A stretch of DNA of 5,025 nt from assembly GCA_020848665.1 (NCBI GenBank), contig JADLHR010000182.1:1-5025 (forward strand), in the 5' to 3' direction. The stretch's first letter is position 1. Each line of letters opens with the position of its first letter. The stretch is from Anaerolineae bacterium (lineage in GTDB: Bacteria; Chloroflexota; Anaerolineae; Aggregatilineales; Aggregatilineaceae). The notes beneath the pieces are model-generated. The model was given only the letters and a program-made list of their open reading frames with translations. It did no database searches and had not been told where the DNA came from. The position numbers and the translations under genes are program-made. This document shows, piece by piece, positions 1 to 5,025 of the stretch.

Positions 1-644
1 AGCGCCGCCGCCGCGTCCGCATCGGAAGCGACCGCCGCGCGAAACACCGGCGCAGTCTGCACCAACCGGCTGTAGCCGTAGACCGTAGTCAGCGGCGTGC
101 GCAGTTCGTGGGCGGTCAGTTGGATGAAATCATCCTTGATCGCGTCCAGCCGCCGCAGCTCGCGGTTTGACGTTTCCAGATCGCGGACCGTCTGCTCCAG
201 CCGTCCGACCAGCTCGCGGTTGTACGCCTGGCGAGCCAGATCCGCGGCCGCCTGATCGACCGTGTCGCGCACGCCGCGCAGGTAACCGGCGATCTCCTCC
301 AGCAAGGTGCGCGGATCGATCGGCTTGGTCAGATAGCCTGTTACCCCGGCGATCAGGGTTTTCTCGCGGTCGGCAGCGTCCGTGTAGGCTGTCAGCGCCA
401 CGATCGGCACATCCGCCAGGCGCGGGTTCGCCCGCAGCCGGATCGCGATCTCGCGCCCGCTCAGGTCCGGCAGGTTGATGTCCGCCAGGATCAGATCCGG
501 CTCATGTTGCTGCGCCAGGTCGATCCCTTGCAGAGCGCGCGCGGCGACCAGCACACGAAATCCGGCGCGCGTCAGAATACGCTCGACCAAGACGCGGCTA
601 TCGTCGTCATCCTCGATATAGAGTATCGTCGCGCCGTCTGCCAT
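1..644 (-). CDS. Response regulator receiver / histidine kinase hybrid, N-terminal part (runs off the window)
   Basis: Cytoplasmic two-component signalling protein; 214 residues are visible and the C-terminus lies beyond position 1. Residues 5-120 form a CheY-like receiver. The acidic pocket is E11-D15, the phosphoacceptor is D55 in LILADINLPDLSG, the switch threonine is T85 in ALTAY, and the conserved lysine is K107 in LTKPID. A helical, probably coiled-coil linker covers about 115-170. It leads into a HisKA dimerisation domain whose H-box is FIQLTAHELRTPL, with H179 as the predicted phosphorylated histidine. The ATP-binding domain must lie outside the window. No signal peptide or membrane segment is seen, so input probably arrives by phosphotransfer to D55 or from a partner protein. 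The ATG at 644 follows a GGAG ten bases upstream (655-658 on the plus strand) and begins right at the receiver fold. The signal and target are unknown, and its neighbours do not suggest either. Confidence 0.9.
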   Translation of the reverse strand, partial: MADGATILYIEDDDDSRVLVERILTRAGFRVLVAARALQGIDLAQQHEPDLILADINLPDLSGREIAIRLRANPRLADVPIVALTAYTDAADREKTLIAGVTGYLTKPIDPRTLLEEIAGYLRGVRDTVDQAAADLARQAYNRELVGRLEQTVRDLETSNRELRRLDAIKDDFIQLTAHELRTPLTTVYGYSRLVQTAPVFRAAVASDADAAAA

Positions 645-745
645 GCACTGCCCACTCCGGGTGTCGCACTCGCTCTACGCTGATTGTATGCGCACCTGCA
701 ATTCTGCGCAGGGTTTTTCCCGCAATCTGAGACGCTATTGGCGAA

Positions 746-824
746 CCTCTCACCCCGGCGCTGCGCGCCTCCCTTTCCGCTAGCGGCTGAGGAGAGAGCA
801 AAAAAGAGCCGGGGGTCAGGAGAT
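746..824. repeat. Imperfect intergenic inverted repeat, probably a dispersed element
   Basis: This sits between the epimerase stop and the kinase start, in a 223-base gap without a convincing gene. The outer arms are CTCACCCCGGC (749-759) and GCCGGGGGTCAG (808-819), which pair with one mismatch and one bulged base. The centre holds the perfect palindrome CCGCTAGCGG (777-786). Purine/pyrimidine-biased flanks (CTCCCTTTC and GAGGAGAGAG) lie on either side of it. From general knowledge, the layout 'CTCACCCCGGC...CTCCCTTTCCGC...GGAGAGAG...GCCGGGGGT' resembles the small dispersed intergenic repeats of many GC-rich genomes, including Chloroflexota. Only one copy is in this window, so dispersal is inferred. 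An A6 run (800-805) lies inside the right half and reads as T6 on the minus strand. It does not directly follow a stable stem, so I do not call a terminator. Confidence 0.45.
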
Positions 825-867
825 GGGGTTTGTCCGCCAAAAGGTCTTTACAGCCCGCAGCTAGCCG

Positions 868-1842
868 CTAAGCGCTCGCTTCCGCCTGGAAATACGCGAC
901 GATCTGGTCGATGGTGGCGTCGAGCGGTGTGGTGGGCGCCCAGCCGACCGCCGCCCGGATTTTGCGCGTATCCGGCACGCGGCGGCGCATATCCTCAAAG
1001 CCGGCCTCGTAGGCTTGCTCGTAGGGGATGTGCTCGACAGGTGAGGCGCTGCCGGTGCGGGCGATCACGCGCTGCGCCAGCTCCTCGATAGTCACTTCTT
1101 CGCCTGAGCCGATGTTGAACACCTCACCGGCGACCTGATCGCTAGCGCCAAGCCGCGTGATCGCCTCGACAACATCGAACACGTTGGCGAAGCAGCGCAT
1201 CTGCTGGCCGTCACCGTAGACCTGGATCGGCTCGCCAGCCATCGCCCAGCGCACGAAGCGCGGCACAACCATCCCGTAGCTACCGACCTGGCGCGGTCCG
1301 ACCGTGTTAAACAGACGGAAGATCGTGACCGGCAGCCCGACCGCCTTGTGATAGGCCAGCCCCAGGAACTCGTCCAGCTCCTTCGAGGCGGCGTAGCTCC
1401 AGCGGCTTTTGGTTGTCGGCCCCAGGATGCGGTCGTCGTCCTCGCTGAACGGGACCTTCACGCCCTTACCGTAGACTTCTGAGGTCGAGGCGATCAGCAC
1501 CTTCTTGCGATAGCGGCGCGCGGTTTGCAGCACGACTTCGGTCCCGCCGACGTTGATTTCCAGCGTGTCGATCGGACTGTGGACGATGGCGAACACGCCG
1601 ACCGCCGCCGCCAGGTGATAGACCACATCGCACATGCTGACAAGGCGGTCCATTACGGCGGCGTGGCGGATATCCTCAATCGCGTAGTGAAAGCGGGGCG
1701 TCCCGGCCAGGTGCGCGATGTTCTCGAAGCGCCCGGTGCTGAGGTTATCGATAATTGTGACCTCGTCGCCGGCGGCCAGCAGGCGCTCGGCCAGGTGGCT
1801 GCCGATAAACCCGGCGCCGCCGGTGATCAGTGCGTGCGTCAT
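868..1842 (-). CDS. NAD-dependent epimerase/dehydratase (extended SDR, sugar-nucleotide modifying)
   Basis: A 324-residue cytoplasmic enzyme of the extended short-chain dehydrogenase family, of the usual length (about 310-340). The N-terminal Rossmann fold has the nucleotide motif GGAGFIGSH (G8-H16), and D32 at the end of strand 2 favours NAD over NADP. D57-I58 (IEDIRH) and HLAA (76-79) are typical cofactor contacts. The catalytic set is T120/S121 in STSEVYG plus Y150-x3-K154 in SYAASK. LFNTVGPRQ and YGDGQQMRCFANVFDVVEA mark the substrate-binding half. Relatives include UDP-glucose 4-epimerase, UDP-glucuronate decarboxylase and dTDP-glucose dehydratase. The substrate cannot be fixed from sequence alone, so no symbol is given. 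The ATG at 1842 has AAAGGA (1850-1855, plus-strand coordinates) seven bases upstream. It starts 36 bases after the AIM24-like gene, suggesting co-transcription. No glycosyltransferase or nucleotidyltransferase is in view to name a pathway. Confidence 0.92.
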   Translation of the reverse strand: MTHALITGGAGFIGSHLAERLLAAGDEVTIIDNLSTGRFENIAHLAGTPRFHYAIEDIRHAAVMDRLVSMCDVVYHLAAAVGVFAIVHSPIDTLEINVGGTEVVLQTARRYRKKVLIASTSEVYGKGVKVPFSEDDDRILGPTTKSRWSYAASKELDEFLGLAYHKAVGLPVTIFRLFNTVGPRQVGSYGMVVPRFVRWAMAGEPIQVYGDGQQMRCFANVFDVVEAITRLGASDQVAGEVFNIGSGEEVTIEELAQRVIARTGSASPVEHIPYEQAYEAGFEDMRRRVPDTRKIRAAVGWAPTTPLDATIDQIVAYFQAEASA

Positions 1843-1878
1843 GCGCGTATCCTTTACAGGTCCATGATAATAATCAGC

Positions 1879-2565
1879 TTACTTTTTCGGCTCTTCGTGG
1901 TTGCTCGCCGGGGCCGCCAGCCACGAGAGGAACGCGTCCGCCGAGCGGGTCTGCATGTAGACGCGCCCCGGCCCGGTCAGATCGACCACCAGCCCTTCGC
2001 CGCTGAACAGGGTCGAGCGCACGCCGCCGACCGCGCGCACCTTGAAGCCAATCCCTTCGGTGAAGGAAACCAGGTGGCCGGTATCGACCGTATACGTTTG
2101 GCCGGGCTGCAGGTCGATGGGATGGATTGCGCCGTAGCTCGACAGGATCAGCAGACCCGTGCCGCGTGCGCGCAGCATGACGAACCCCTCGGAGGCGAAG
2201 AACGTCCGCGCGCCGCTCCACTTCGTATCGATCACAATACCCAACGACGAGGCGACAAACGAGCCGCTCTGAACCAGCAGCGAGTCGTTTTCAAGCTGCA
2301 AAATGATCATGTCGCCCGGCAGCGTCGGGGCAAAGTTGATCTGCCCGCCCCAGTCCGGCGCCTCAAAGACGTTCATGAAAAAACTCTCGCCGCCGAGCAG
2401 CGCGCGCGACAGCCCGGCCAGCACGCCGCCGTCCGTGCCGGTGCGAACGCTAATCCCCTCGGTCATGCTGACCAGCGAGCCAGCTTCGGCGCGGATCGCT
2501 TCGTGGGGAGCCAGGTTGACGACAGCCATCGAATACGAGGGACGATAGAGAATGTCGGCTTGCAT
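1879..2565 (-). CDS. AIM24 / TIGR00266 family protein
   Basis: A 228-residue protein that I recognise as the AIM24 (TIGR00266, formerly DUF124) family, a beta-rich fold widespread in bacteria and related to yeast mitochondrial Aim24. The family's biochemical role is not settled. Visible signatures are an N-terminal half with AEAGSLVSMTEGISVRT (26-42), then GGVLAGLSRALLGGESFFMN (46-65). The C-terminal half repeats the pattern with GHLVSFTEGI (163-172), followed by a GGVRSTLFSGEGLVVDLTGPG-like stretch to about residue 200. The two halves look like an internal duplication, consistent with a double-layered beta structure. There is no signal peptide or membrane helix, and the tail is short and charged (NHEEPKK). 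The start is well supported by AAAGGAG (2574-2580) eight bases before the ATG. It is the first gene of a likely minus-strand pair with the epimerase and is divergent from the MocR regulator. Confidence 0.9.
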   Translation of the reverse strand: MQADILYRPSYSMAVVNLAPHEAIRAEAGSLVSMTEGISVRTGTDGGVLAGLSRALLGGESFFMNVFEAPDWGGQINFAPTLPGDMIILQLENDSLLVQSGSFVASSLGIVIDTKWSGARTFFASEGFVMLRARGTGLLILSSYGAIHPIDLQPGQTYTVDTGHLVSFTEGIGFKVRAVGGVRSTLFSGEGLVVDLTGPGRVYMQTRSADAFLSWLAAPASNHEEPKK

Positions 2566-2573
2566 CTGCGAGA

Positions 2574-2580
2574 CTCCTTT
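2574..2580 (-). promoter_or_regulatory. Strong ribosome binding site of the AIM24-family gene
   Basis: On the minus strand this reads AAAGGAG, eight bases before the ATG at 2565. It is a near-complete anti-Shine-Dalgarno match and fixes that start. Confidence 0.75.
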
Positions 2581-2612
2581 CCGCGCGTCTGCCGGCCAAT
2601 AGGGTCGGGCTG

Positions 2613-2628
2613 GCGCTAAGTGTAGCGC
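2613..2628. promoter_or_regulatory. Perfect inverted repeat in the divergent intergenic region (candidate operator)
   Basis: The arms GCGCTA (2613-2618) and TAGCGC (2623-2628) are exact reverse complements around a 4-base spacer, AGTG. On the minus strand the right arm and spacer include TACACT (2624-2619), a possible -10 element for the AIM24-family gene, whose ATG lies about 55 bases further on. I see no matching -35. The left arm belongs to TGGCGCTA (2611-2618), which recurs at 2717-2724 just upstream of the MocR gene. A shared regulator for both directions is therefore possible but unproven. Confidence 0.35.
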
Positions 2629-2706
2629 ACAACCGGGCGGGGCGCATCGAGATCGCTCGTCTGCGCAGCCGTGACGGGGTATACTCTGGTCGAGCGCGGC
2701 CCGTAT

Positions 2707-2726
2707 TGGCTCTATATGGCGCTATC
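2707..2726 (+). promoter_or_regulatory. Tandem decamer direct repeat, candidate autoregulatory operator of the MocR/PdxR-like gene
   Basis: Two adjacent decamers, TGGCTCTATA (2707-2716) and TGGCGCTATC (2717-2726), agree at eight of ten positions. They are spaced one helical turn apart and end 50 bases before the chosen regulator start. MocR-family proteins such as GabR and TauR are known to bind direct repeats, often close to their own promoters, so the layout fits. A -10-like TATACT lies just upstream (2680-2685) but lacks a recognisable -35. If it is used, the repeats would sit just downstream of the transcription start, as expected for autorepression. Function is inferred. Confidence 0.42.
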
Positions 2727-2767
2727 ACCGCTAGGCCGGGCTTGCTAGGATGAGGGAAACAACAGGC

Positions 2768-2771
2768 GAGG
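2768..2771 (+). promoter_or_regulatory. Ribosome binding site supporting the 2777 start of the MocR gene
   Basis: GAGG (part of AGGCGAGG, 2764-2771) lies five bases before the ATG at 2777. The alternative in-frame ATG at 2750, nine codons upstream, has only CTAGG directly abutting it. The downstream ATG is therefore preferred. Confidence 0.5.
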
Positions 2772-2776
2772 TTTTG

Positions 2777-4279
2777 ATGGCAACAGTGGACAGGCTGGAC
2801 ATCCCGCTCGCGCGCGAGTCGGTCGAGCCAATCTACAAGCAGTTGGCGCGGCACCTGCGGCTGCAAATCGAGAGTGGGCGTCTGCTGCCGGGGGATCGCC
2901 TGCCGCCGACCCGCGATCTGGCGCGCGAGCTGGGCGTGGGCCGCGTCAGCGTCGTCAACGCCTACGCCGAGTTGCAGGAGGAAGGGCGGATCGCGGCTCA
3001 CCCTGGGCGCGGCACGTTTGTGACCAGGACGCGCCTGGCAGCGAGCGGGATGCCGCCCGCGTGGTCGCTGCCCGGCGCGGCGACGTTCAGCATGCGCGAG
3101 ATGGCGCGCCTGGCGCGCCAGCCGGGCGTGATCGCGTTCAGTGGCGGCACGCCGTCCGAGGAGTTTCTGCCGGTCGAGGCGCTGCGCCACGCGATCAACG
3201 CCGTGCTCGACCGGGACGGCGCGTCGGCGGTCGATTACGAGGAAACCGAGGGGTATCCGCCGCTGCGCGCGCATGTCGCAGAATACGTCGCCTCGCTCGG
3301 AATCCGCTGCCATCCCGACGACGTGCTGATCACCGGCGGGGCGCAGCAGGCGCTCGACCTGGTGGTGCAGGCGCTGCTCGGTGAAGGCGACACGCTGGTG
3401 ACCGCCAATCCGACGTACCTGGGGATACTCGACATTGCGCACGTGCGGCGCGTGATCCCCGTTGGCGTGGCGATGGATCGCGACGGGATGCGGCTCGATC
3501 AGCTTGAAGCAGTGATCCAGGCGCACCGTCCGAGGCTGATCTACGCCGCGCCGACGTATCACAACCCGACCGGGGCGGTGATGCCGATTCACCGGCGGCG
3601 GCAGCTTCTGGCGCTGGCGAGGCATTACGACATCCCGATCCTGGAGGATGCGGTCTATCACGAGCTGGGCTACCAGGGCGCGGCGCCGCCGCCGCTCAAG
3701 GCGCTCGATGACGACCGGCTGGTGCTGCACGCCAGCGGTTTCTCGAAGATTCTGCTGCCCGGCACGCGCACCGGCTACCTGATCGCCAGCGGGGCGCTGC
3801 GCGACCGGCTGGTGCGCGTCAAGCAGGCGGCGGACATCTGCACGCCGGGCCTGAATCAGCGCGCGATGCACGTCTTTCTGGCGAGCGGCGCGCTGCCAGG
3901 CCATCTCAACCGCGTGCGCGGCGCGCTGCGGCTGCGCTGCCAGGCCGCCGTCGAGGCAGCGGAGCGCTATCTGCCACCCGGTGCGCGCTGGACTCCGCCC
4001 AGCGGCGGGCTGTACCTGTGGGTGGCGCTGCCCGACGAAGGGCCGACCGCCGCCGAGCTGTATATCACGGCGATTCAGCACGGCGTTTCGTACGCGATCG
4101 GCACGCTGTTCCACACCGACGGGGGCGGGGACCGGTATCTGCGCCTGAACTTCTCATCGCAGCCGTCCGCGCGCATCGTCGAGGGCATGAAGCGGCTCGG
4201 CGCAGCCTGGGAAGCGTGGTGTACGGCCTATGGCACGTCACGCCTGACCCCGGCGGCCCGGCGCGAGACGATTCTGTGA
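2777..4279 (+). CDS. MocR-type GntR/aminotransferase fusion regulator, candidate PdxR
   Basis: A 500-residue PLP-dependent transcription factor (509 if the ATG at 2750 is used). Residues 16-83 are a GntR-type winged helix: PIYKQLARHLRLQIESGRL, then LPPTRDLARELGVGRVSVVNAY and the wing GRGTF (77-81). After a linker, residues from about 100 to 490 form a fold-type I aminotransferase-like domain. Its PLP-site residues are intact: N263 in YHNPTG, D291 in ILEDAVYHEL, Y294, Schiff-base lysine K324 in SGFSKILLPGTRTGY, and R456 in LRLNFSSQP as likely carboxylate binder. Because the active site is complete, an aminotransferase such as a 2-aminoadipate or aromatic type cannot be fully excluded, but the N-terminal DNA-binding domain argues for a regulator. 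It lies 159 bases upstream of pdxS on the same strand. In the family, PdxR proteins sense PLP and activate pdxST while repressing themselves. That role is inferred here from position and architecture. Confidence 0.9.
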   Translation: MATVDRLDIPLARESVEPIYKQLARHLRLQIESGRLLPGDRLPPTRDLARELGVGRVSVVNAYAELQEEGRIAAHPGRGTFVTRTRLAASGMPPAWSLPGAATFSMREMARLARQPGVIAFSGGTPSEEFLPVEALRHAINAVLDRDGASAVDYEETEGYPPLRAHVAEYVASLGIRCHPDDVLITGGAQQALDLVVQALLGEGDTLVTANPTYLGILDIAHVRRVIPVGVAMDRDGMRLDQLEAVIQAHRPRLIYAAPTYHNPTGAVMPIHRRRQLLALARHYDIPILEDAVYHELGYQGAAPPPLKALDDDRLVLHASGFSKILLPGTRTGYLIASGALRDRLVRVKQAADICTPGLNQRAMHVFLASGALPGHLNRVRGALRLRCQAAVEAAERYLPPGARWTPPSGGLYLWVALPDEGPTAAELYITAIQHGVSYAIGTLFHTDGGGDRYLRLNFSSQPSARIVEGMKRLGAAWEAWCTAYGTSRLTPAARRETIL

Positions 4280-4298
4280 GATACGGCTCAGATTCGTA

Positions 4299-4313
4299 TG
4301 GTTGTCACAACCA
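4299..4313. promoter_or_regulatory. Perfect 15-base inverted repeat between the regulator and pdxS
   Basis: TGGTTGT (4299-4305) and ACAACCA (4307-4313) are exact reverse complements around a single central C. With so small a loop it suits a dimeric protein site better than an RNA hairpin. It starts 20 bases after the MocR stop codon and no T-run follows, so it is not a clear terminator. It may be an operator for pdxS control. The binding protein is unknown. Confidence 0.35.
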
Positions 4314-4335
4314 CAAGATAGGACAGGCTGGCGCA

Positions 4336-4352
4336 TTGGCGATCTTCGCCAA
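4336..4352. promoter_or_regulatory. Perfect 17-base inverted repeat just upstream of the putative pdxS -35
   Basis: TTGGCGA (4336-4342) and TCGCCAA (4346-4352) are exact reverse complements with a 3-base centre, TCT. The left arm overlaps a second short tandem, TGGCGCAT (4329-4336) and TGGCGATC (4337-4344), whose TGGCG core also occurs in the repeats before the regulator gene. The repeat ends five bases before a good -35 hexamer, the usual place for an activator site. It could also form a short RNA hairpin if transcription reads through from the regulator gene, but no T-run follows. Confidence 0.4.
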
Positions 4353-4357
4353 CGCTC

Positions 4358-4387
4358 TGGACAAACTGCACCGTGATCCGGTACAAA
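4358..4387 (+). promoter_or_regulatory. Putative sigma-70 type promoter of pdxS
   Basis: The -35 TGGACA (4358-4363) matches the consensus at five of six positions. The -10 TACAAA (4382-4387) matches at four of six. The spacer is 18 bases. This predicts a start near 4394 and a leader of about 45 bases carrying the pdxS ribosome binding site. It gives pdxS its own promoter independent of the upstream regulator gene. It is a consensus match only. Confidence 0.4.
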
Positions 4388-4426
4388 ACGAAGGGCTGCG
4401 CCCGCGTGGCTGAGCAGCAAGCAGAC

Positions 4427-4431
4427 AGGAG
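4427..4431 (+). promoter_or_regulatory. Ribosome binding site of pdxS
   Basis: AGGAG lies seven bases before the ATG at 4439. It supports this start even though the start gives an extra 12 N-terminal residues compared with the B. subtilis numbering. Confidence 0.65.
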
Positions 4432-4438
4432 ACAGAAG

Positions 4439-5025
4439 ATGACAGAGCACACAACTCCCCACTCGGCGGGAAATGGCACGGAGAAAGGCACCGTCACGCT
4501 CAAGCGCGGGCTGGCGCAGATGCTCAAGGGCGGCGTGATCATGGACGTGGTCACGCCGGAGCACGCCCGGATCGCGGAAGACGCCGGAGCGGTGGCAGTC
4601 ATGGCATTGGAGCGCGTCCCGGCGGACATCCGCGCGCAGGGCGGCGTGGCGCGCATGAGCGATCCGGGGTTGATCGAGGCGATCATGGAAACCGTCACGA
4701 TCCCGGTGATGGCGAAGTGCCGCATCGGGCACTTTGTCGAAGCGCAGATTCTGGAGTCGCTTGGCGTCGATTACATCGACGAGAGCGAAGTGCTGACTCC
4801 CGCCGACGAGCAGTACCACATCAACAAGCACGATTTCAGCGTGCCGTTCGTGTGCGGCTGCCGCAACCTGGGCGAGGCGCTGCGCCGGATCGGCGAAGGC
4901 GCGGCGATGATGCGCACGAAAGGCGAGGCGGGCACGGGCGACGTGGTCGAGGCGGTGCGGCACGCGCGCCAGGTGCTCGGCGAAATTCGCCGCCTGACCT
5001 CGATGCGCGAGGACGAGCTGATGGC
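4439..5025 (+). CDS. pdxS: Pyridoxal 5'-phosphate synthase, PdxS subunit, N-terminal part (runs off the window)
   Basis: The synthase subunit of the DXP-independent vitamin B6 pathway. It makes PLP from ribose 5-phosphate, glyceraldehyde 3-phosphate and ammonia supplied by the glutaminase PdxT. Family members form a cytoplasmic dodecamer. The first 195 residues of roughly 300 are visible and match the (beta/alpha)8 barrel without gaps. Key residues are D36 in GGVIMDVVTPE, K93 in PVMAKCRIGHF and K161 in MMRTKGEAGTGD. They correspond to D24, K81 and K149 of the B. subtilis enzyme with a constant offset of 12. K93 and K161 are the two lysines that carry the covalent intermediates. The 12-residue N-terminal extension (TEHTTPHSAG...) is polar and unlikely to affect the barrel. 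The start is backed by AGGAG seven bases upstream. The upstream MocR-type gene is its probable regulator. pdxT normally follows and would lie outside the window. Confidence 0.97.
   Translation, partial: MTEHTTPHSAGNGTEKGTVTLKRGLAQMLKGGVIMDVVTPEHARIAEDAGAVAVMALERVPADIRAQGGVARMSDPGLIEAIMETVTIPVMAKCRIGHFVEAQILESLGVDYIDESEVLTPADEQYHINKHDFSVPFVCGCRNLGEALRRIGEGAAMMRTKGEAGTGDVVEAVRHARQVLGEIRRLTSMREDELM

Noticed and set aside
800..805. T6 run on the minus strand downstream of the epimerase, as an intrinsic terminator
   Set aside because: The bases immediately upstream on the minus strand (pyrimidine-rich, CCCC and CTCC blocks) do not fold into a GC-rich stem, so the key part of a terminator is missing.
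607..840. Short minus-strand open frame between the epimerase and kinase genes (77 codons)
   Set aside because: It overlaps the kinase start in another frame, passes through the inverted repeat, and has no family resemblance. The non-coding repeat is the better explanation.
1525..2619. Plus-strand open frame opposite the epimerase and AIM24-family genes (364 codons)
   Set aside because: It spans two genes and their junction on the opposite strand, and its composition is typical of an antisense shadow.
2680..2685. TATACT as a complete promoter of the MocR gene
   Set aside because: The -10 match is good, but the hexamers at the 17- and 18-base spacings show no resemblance to TTGACA and there is no extended -10 TG. 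It is kept only as a remark under the operator candidate.
2450..4114. Long minus-strand open frame opposite the MocR gene (554 codons)
   Set aside because: It is antisense to a gene with full family motifs. Its translation is low in complexity and rich in Arg, His and Gln, as expected for a shadow frame in high-GC DNA, and it shows no recognisable domain.
4280..4438. A metabolite riboswitch in the pdxS leader
   Set aside because: The gap is short, the predicted leader is only about 45 bases, and I see no recognisable aptamer or terminator/antiterminator pair. Protein-based control by the MocR-type regulator is the simpler reading.
4238..4963. Minus-strand open frame opposite the start of pdxS (241 codons)
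   Set aside because: It overlaps the strongly conserved pdxS coding sequence and the regulatory gap. The translation is Arg/His/Ala-rich with no family signature.

Overview
The window is high-GC bacterial DNA (roughly 60-65% by eye) with five protein genes. Two of them run off the ends. Gene styles and the intergenic repeat suggest a Chloroflexota (Anaerolineae-like) chromosome. This is an inference from general familiarity, not from a marker gene. No rRNA, tRNA, CRISPR array, insertion sequence or phage gene is visible.

Left half, all on the minus strand. From the centre outwards come an AIM24/TIGR00266-family protein (1879-2565), an NAD-dependent sugar-nucleotide epimerase/dehydratase of the extended SDR family (868-1842), and the N-terminal 214 residues of a two-component protein with a receiver domain followed by a histidine kinase dimerisation domain (1-644, cut by the window edge). 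The first two are only 36 bases apart and both have good ribosome binding sites, so they probably share a transcript. The kinase lies 223 bases further on, behind an imperfect inverted repeat (about 746-824) that resembles dispersed intergenic repeats of GC-rich genomes.

Right half, plus strand. A MocR/GntR-type regulator (2777-4279) carries a winged helix fused to a fold-type I aminotransferase domain with the PLP lysine intact. It is followed by the first 195 residues of pdxS (4439 to the window end), the synthase subunit of the DXP-independent pyridoxal 5'-phosphate pathway. Its position next to pdxS makes the regulator a good candidate for PdxR, a PLP-sensing controller of vitamin B6 synthesis. 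pdxT would be expected beyond the window.

The two divergent halves are separated by 2566-2776. That region holds two adjacent TGGCnCTAT-like decamers (2707-2726) and a perfect inverted repeat (2613-2628) overlapping a third copy of the TGGCGCTA core. The 159-base gap before pdxS holds two more perfect inverted repeats and a plausible sigma-70 type promoter (4358-4387). Together they suggest an autoregulated, PLP-responsive circuit. This is mostly a clean example of known parts. The operator candidates are the most useful new observation, and I see no evidence of an undescribed system.
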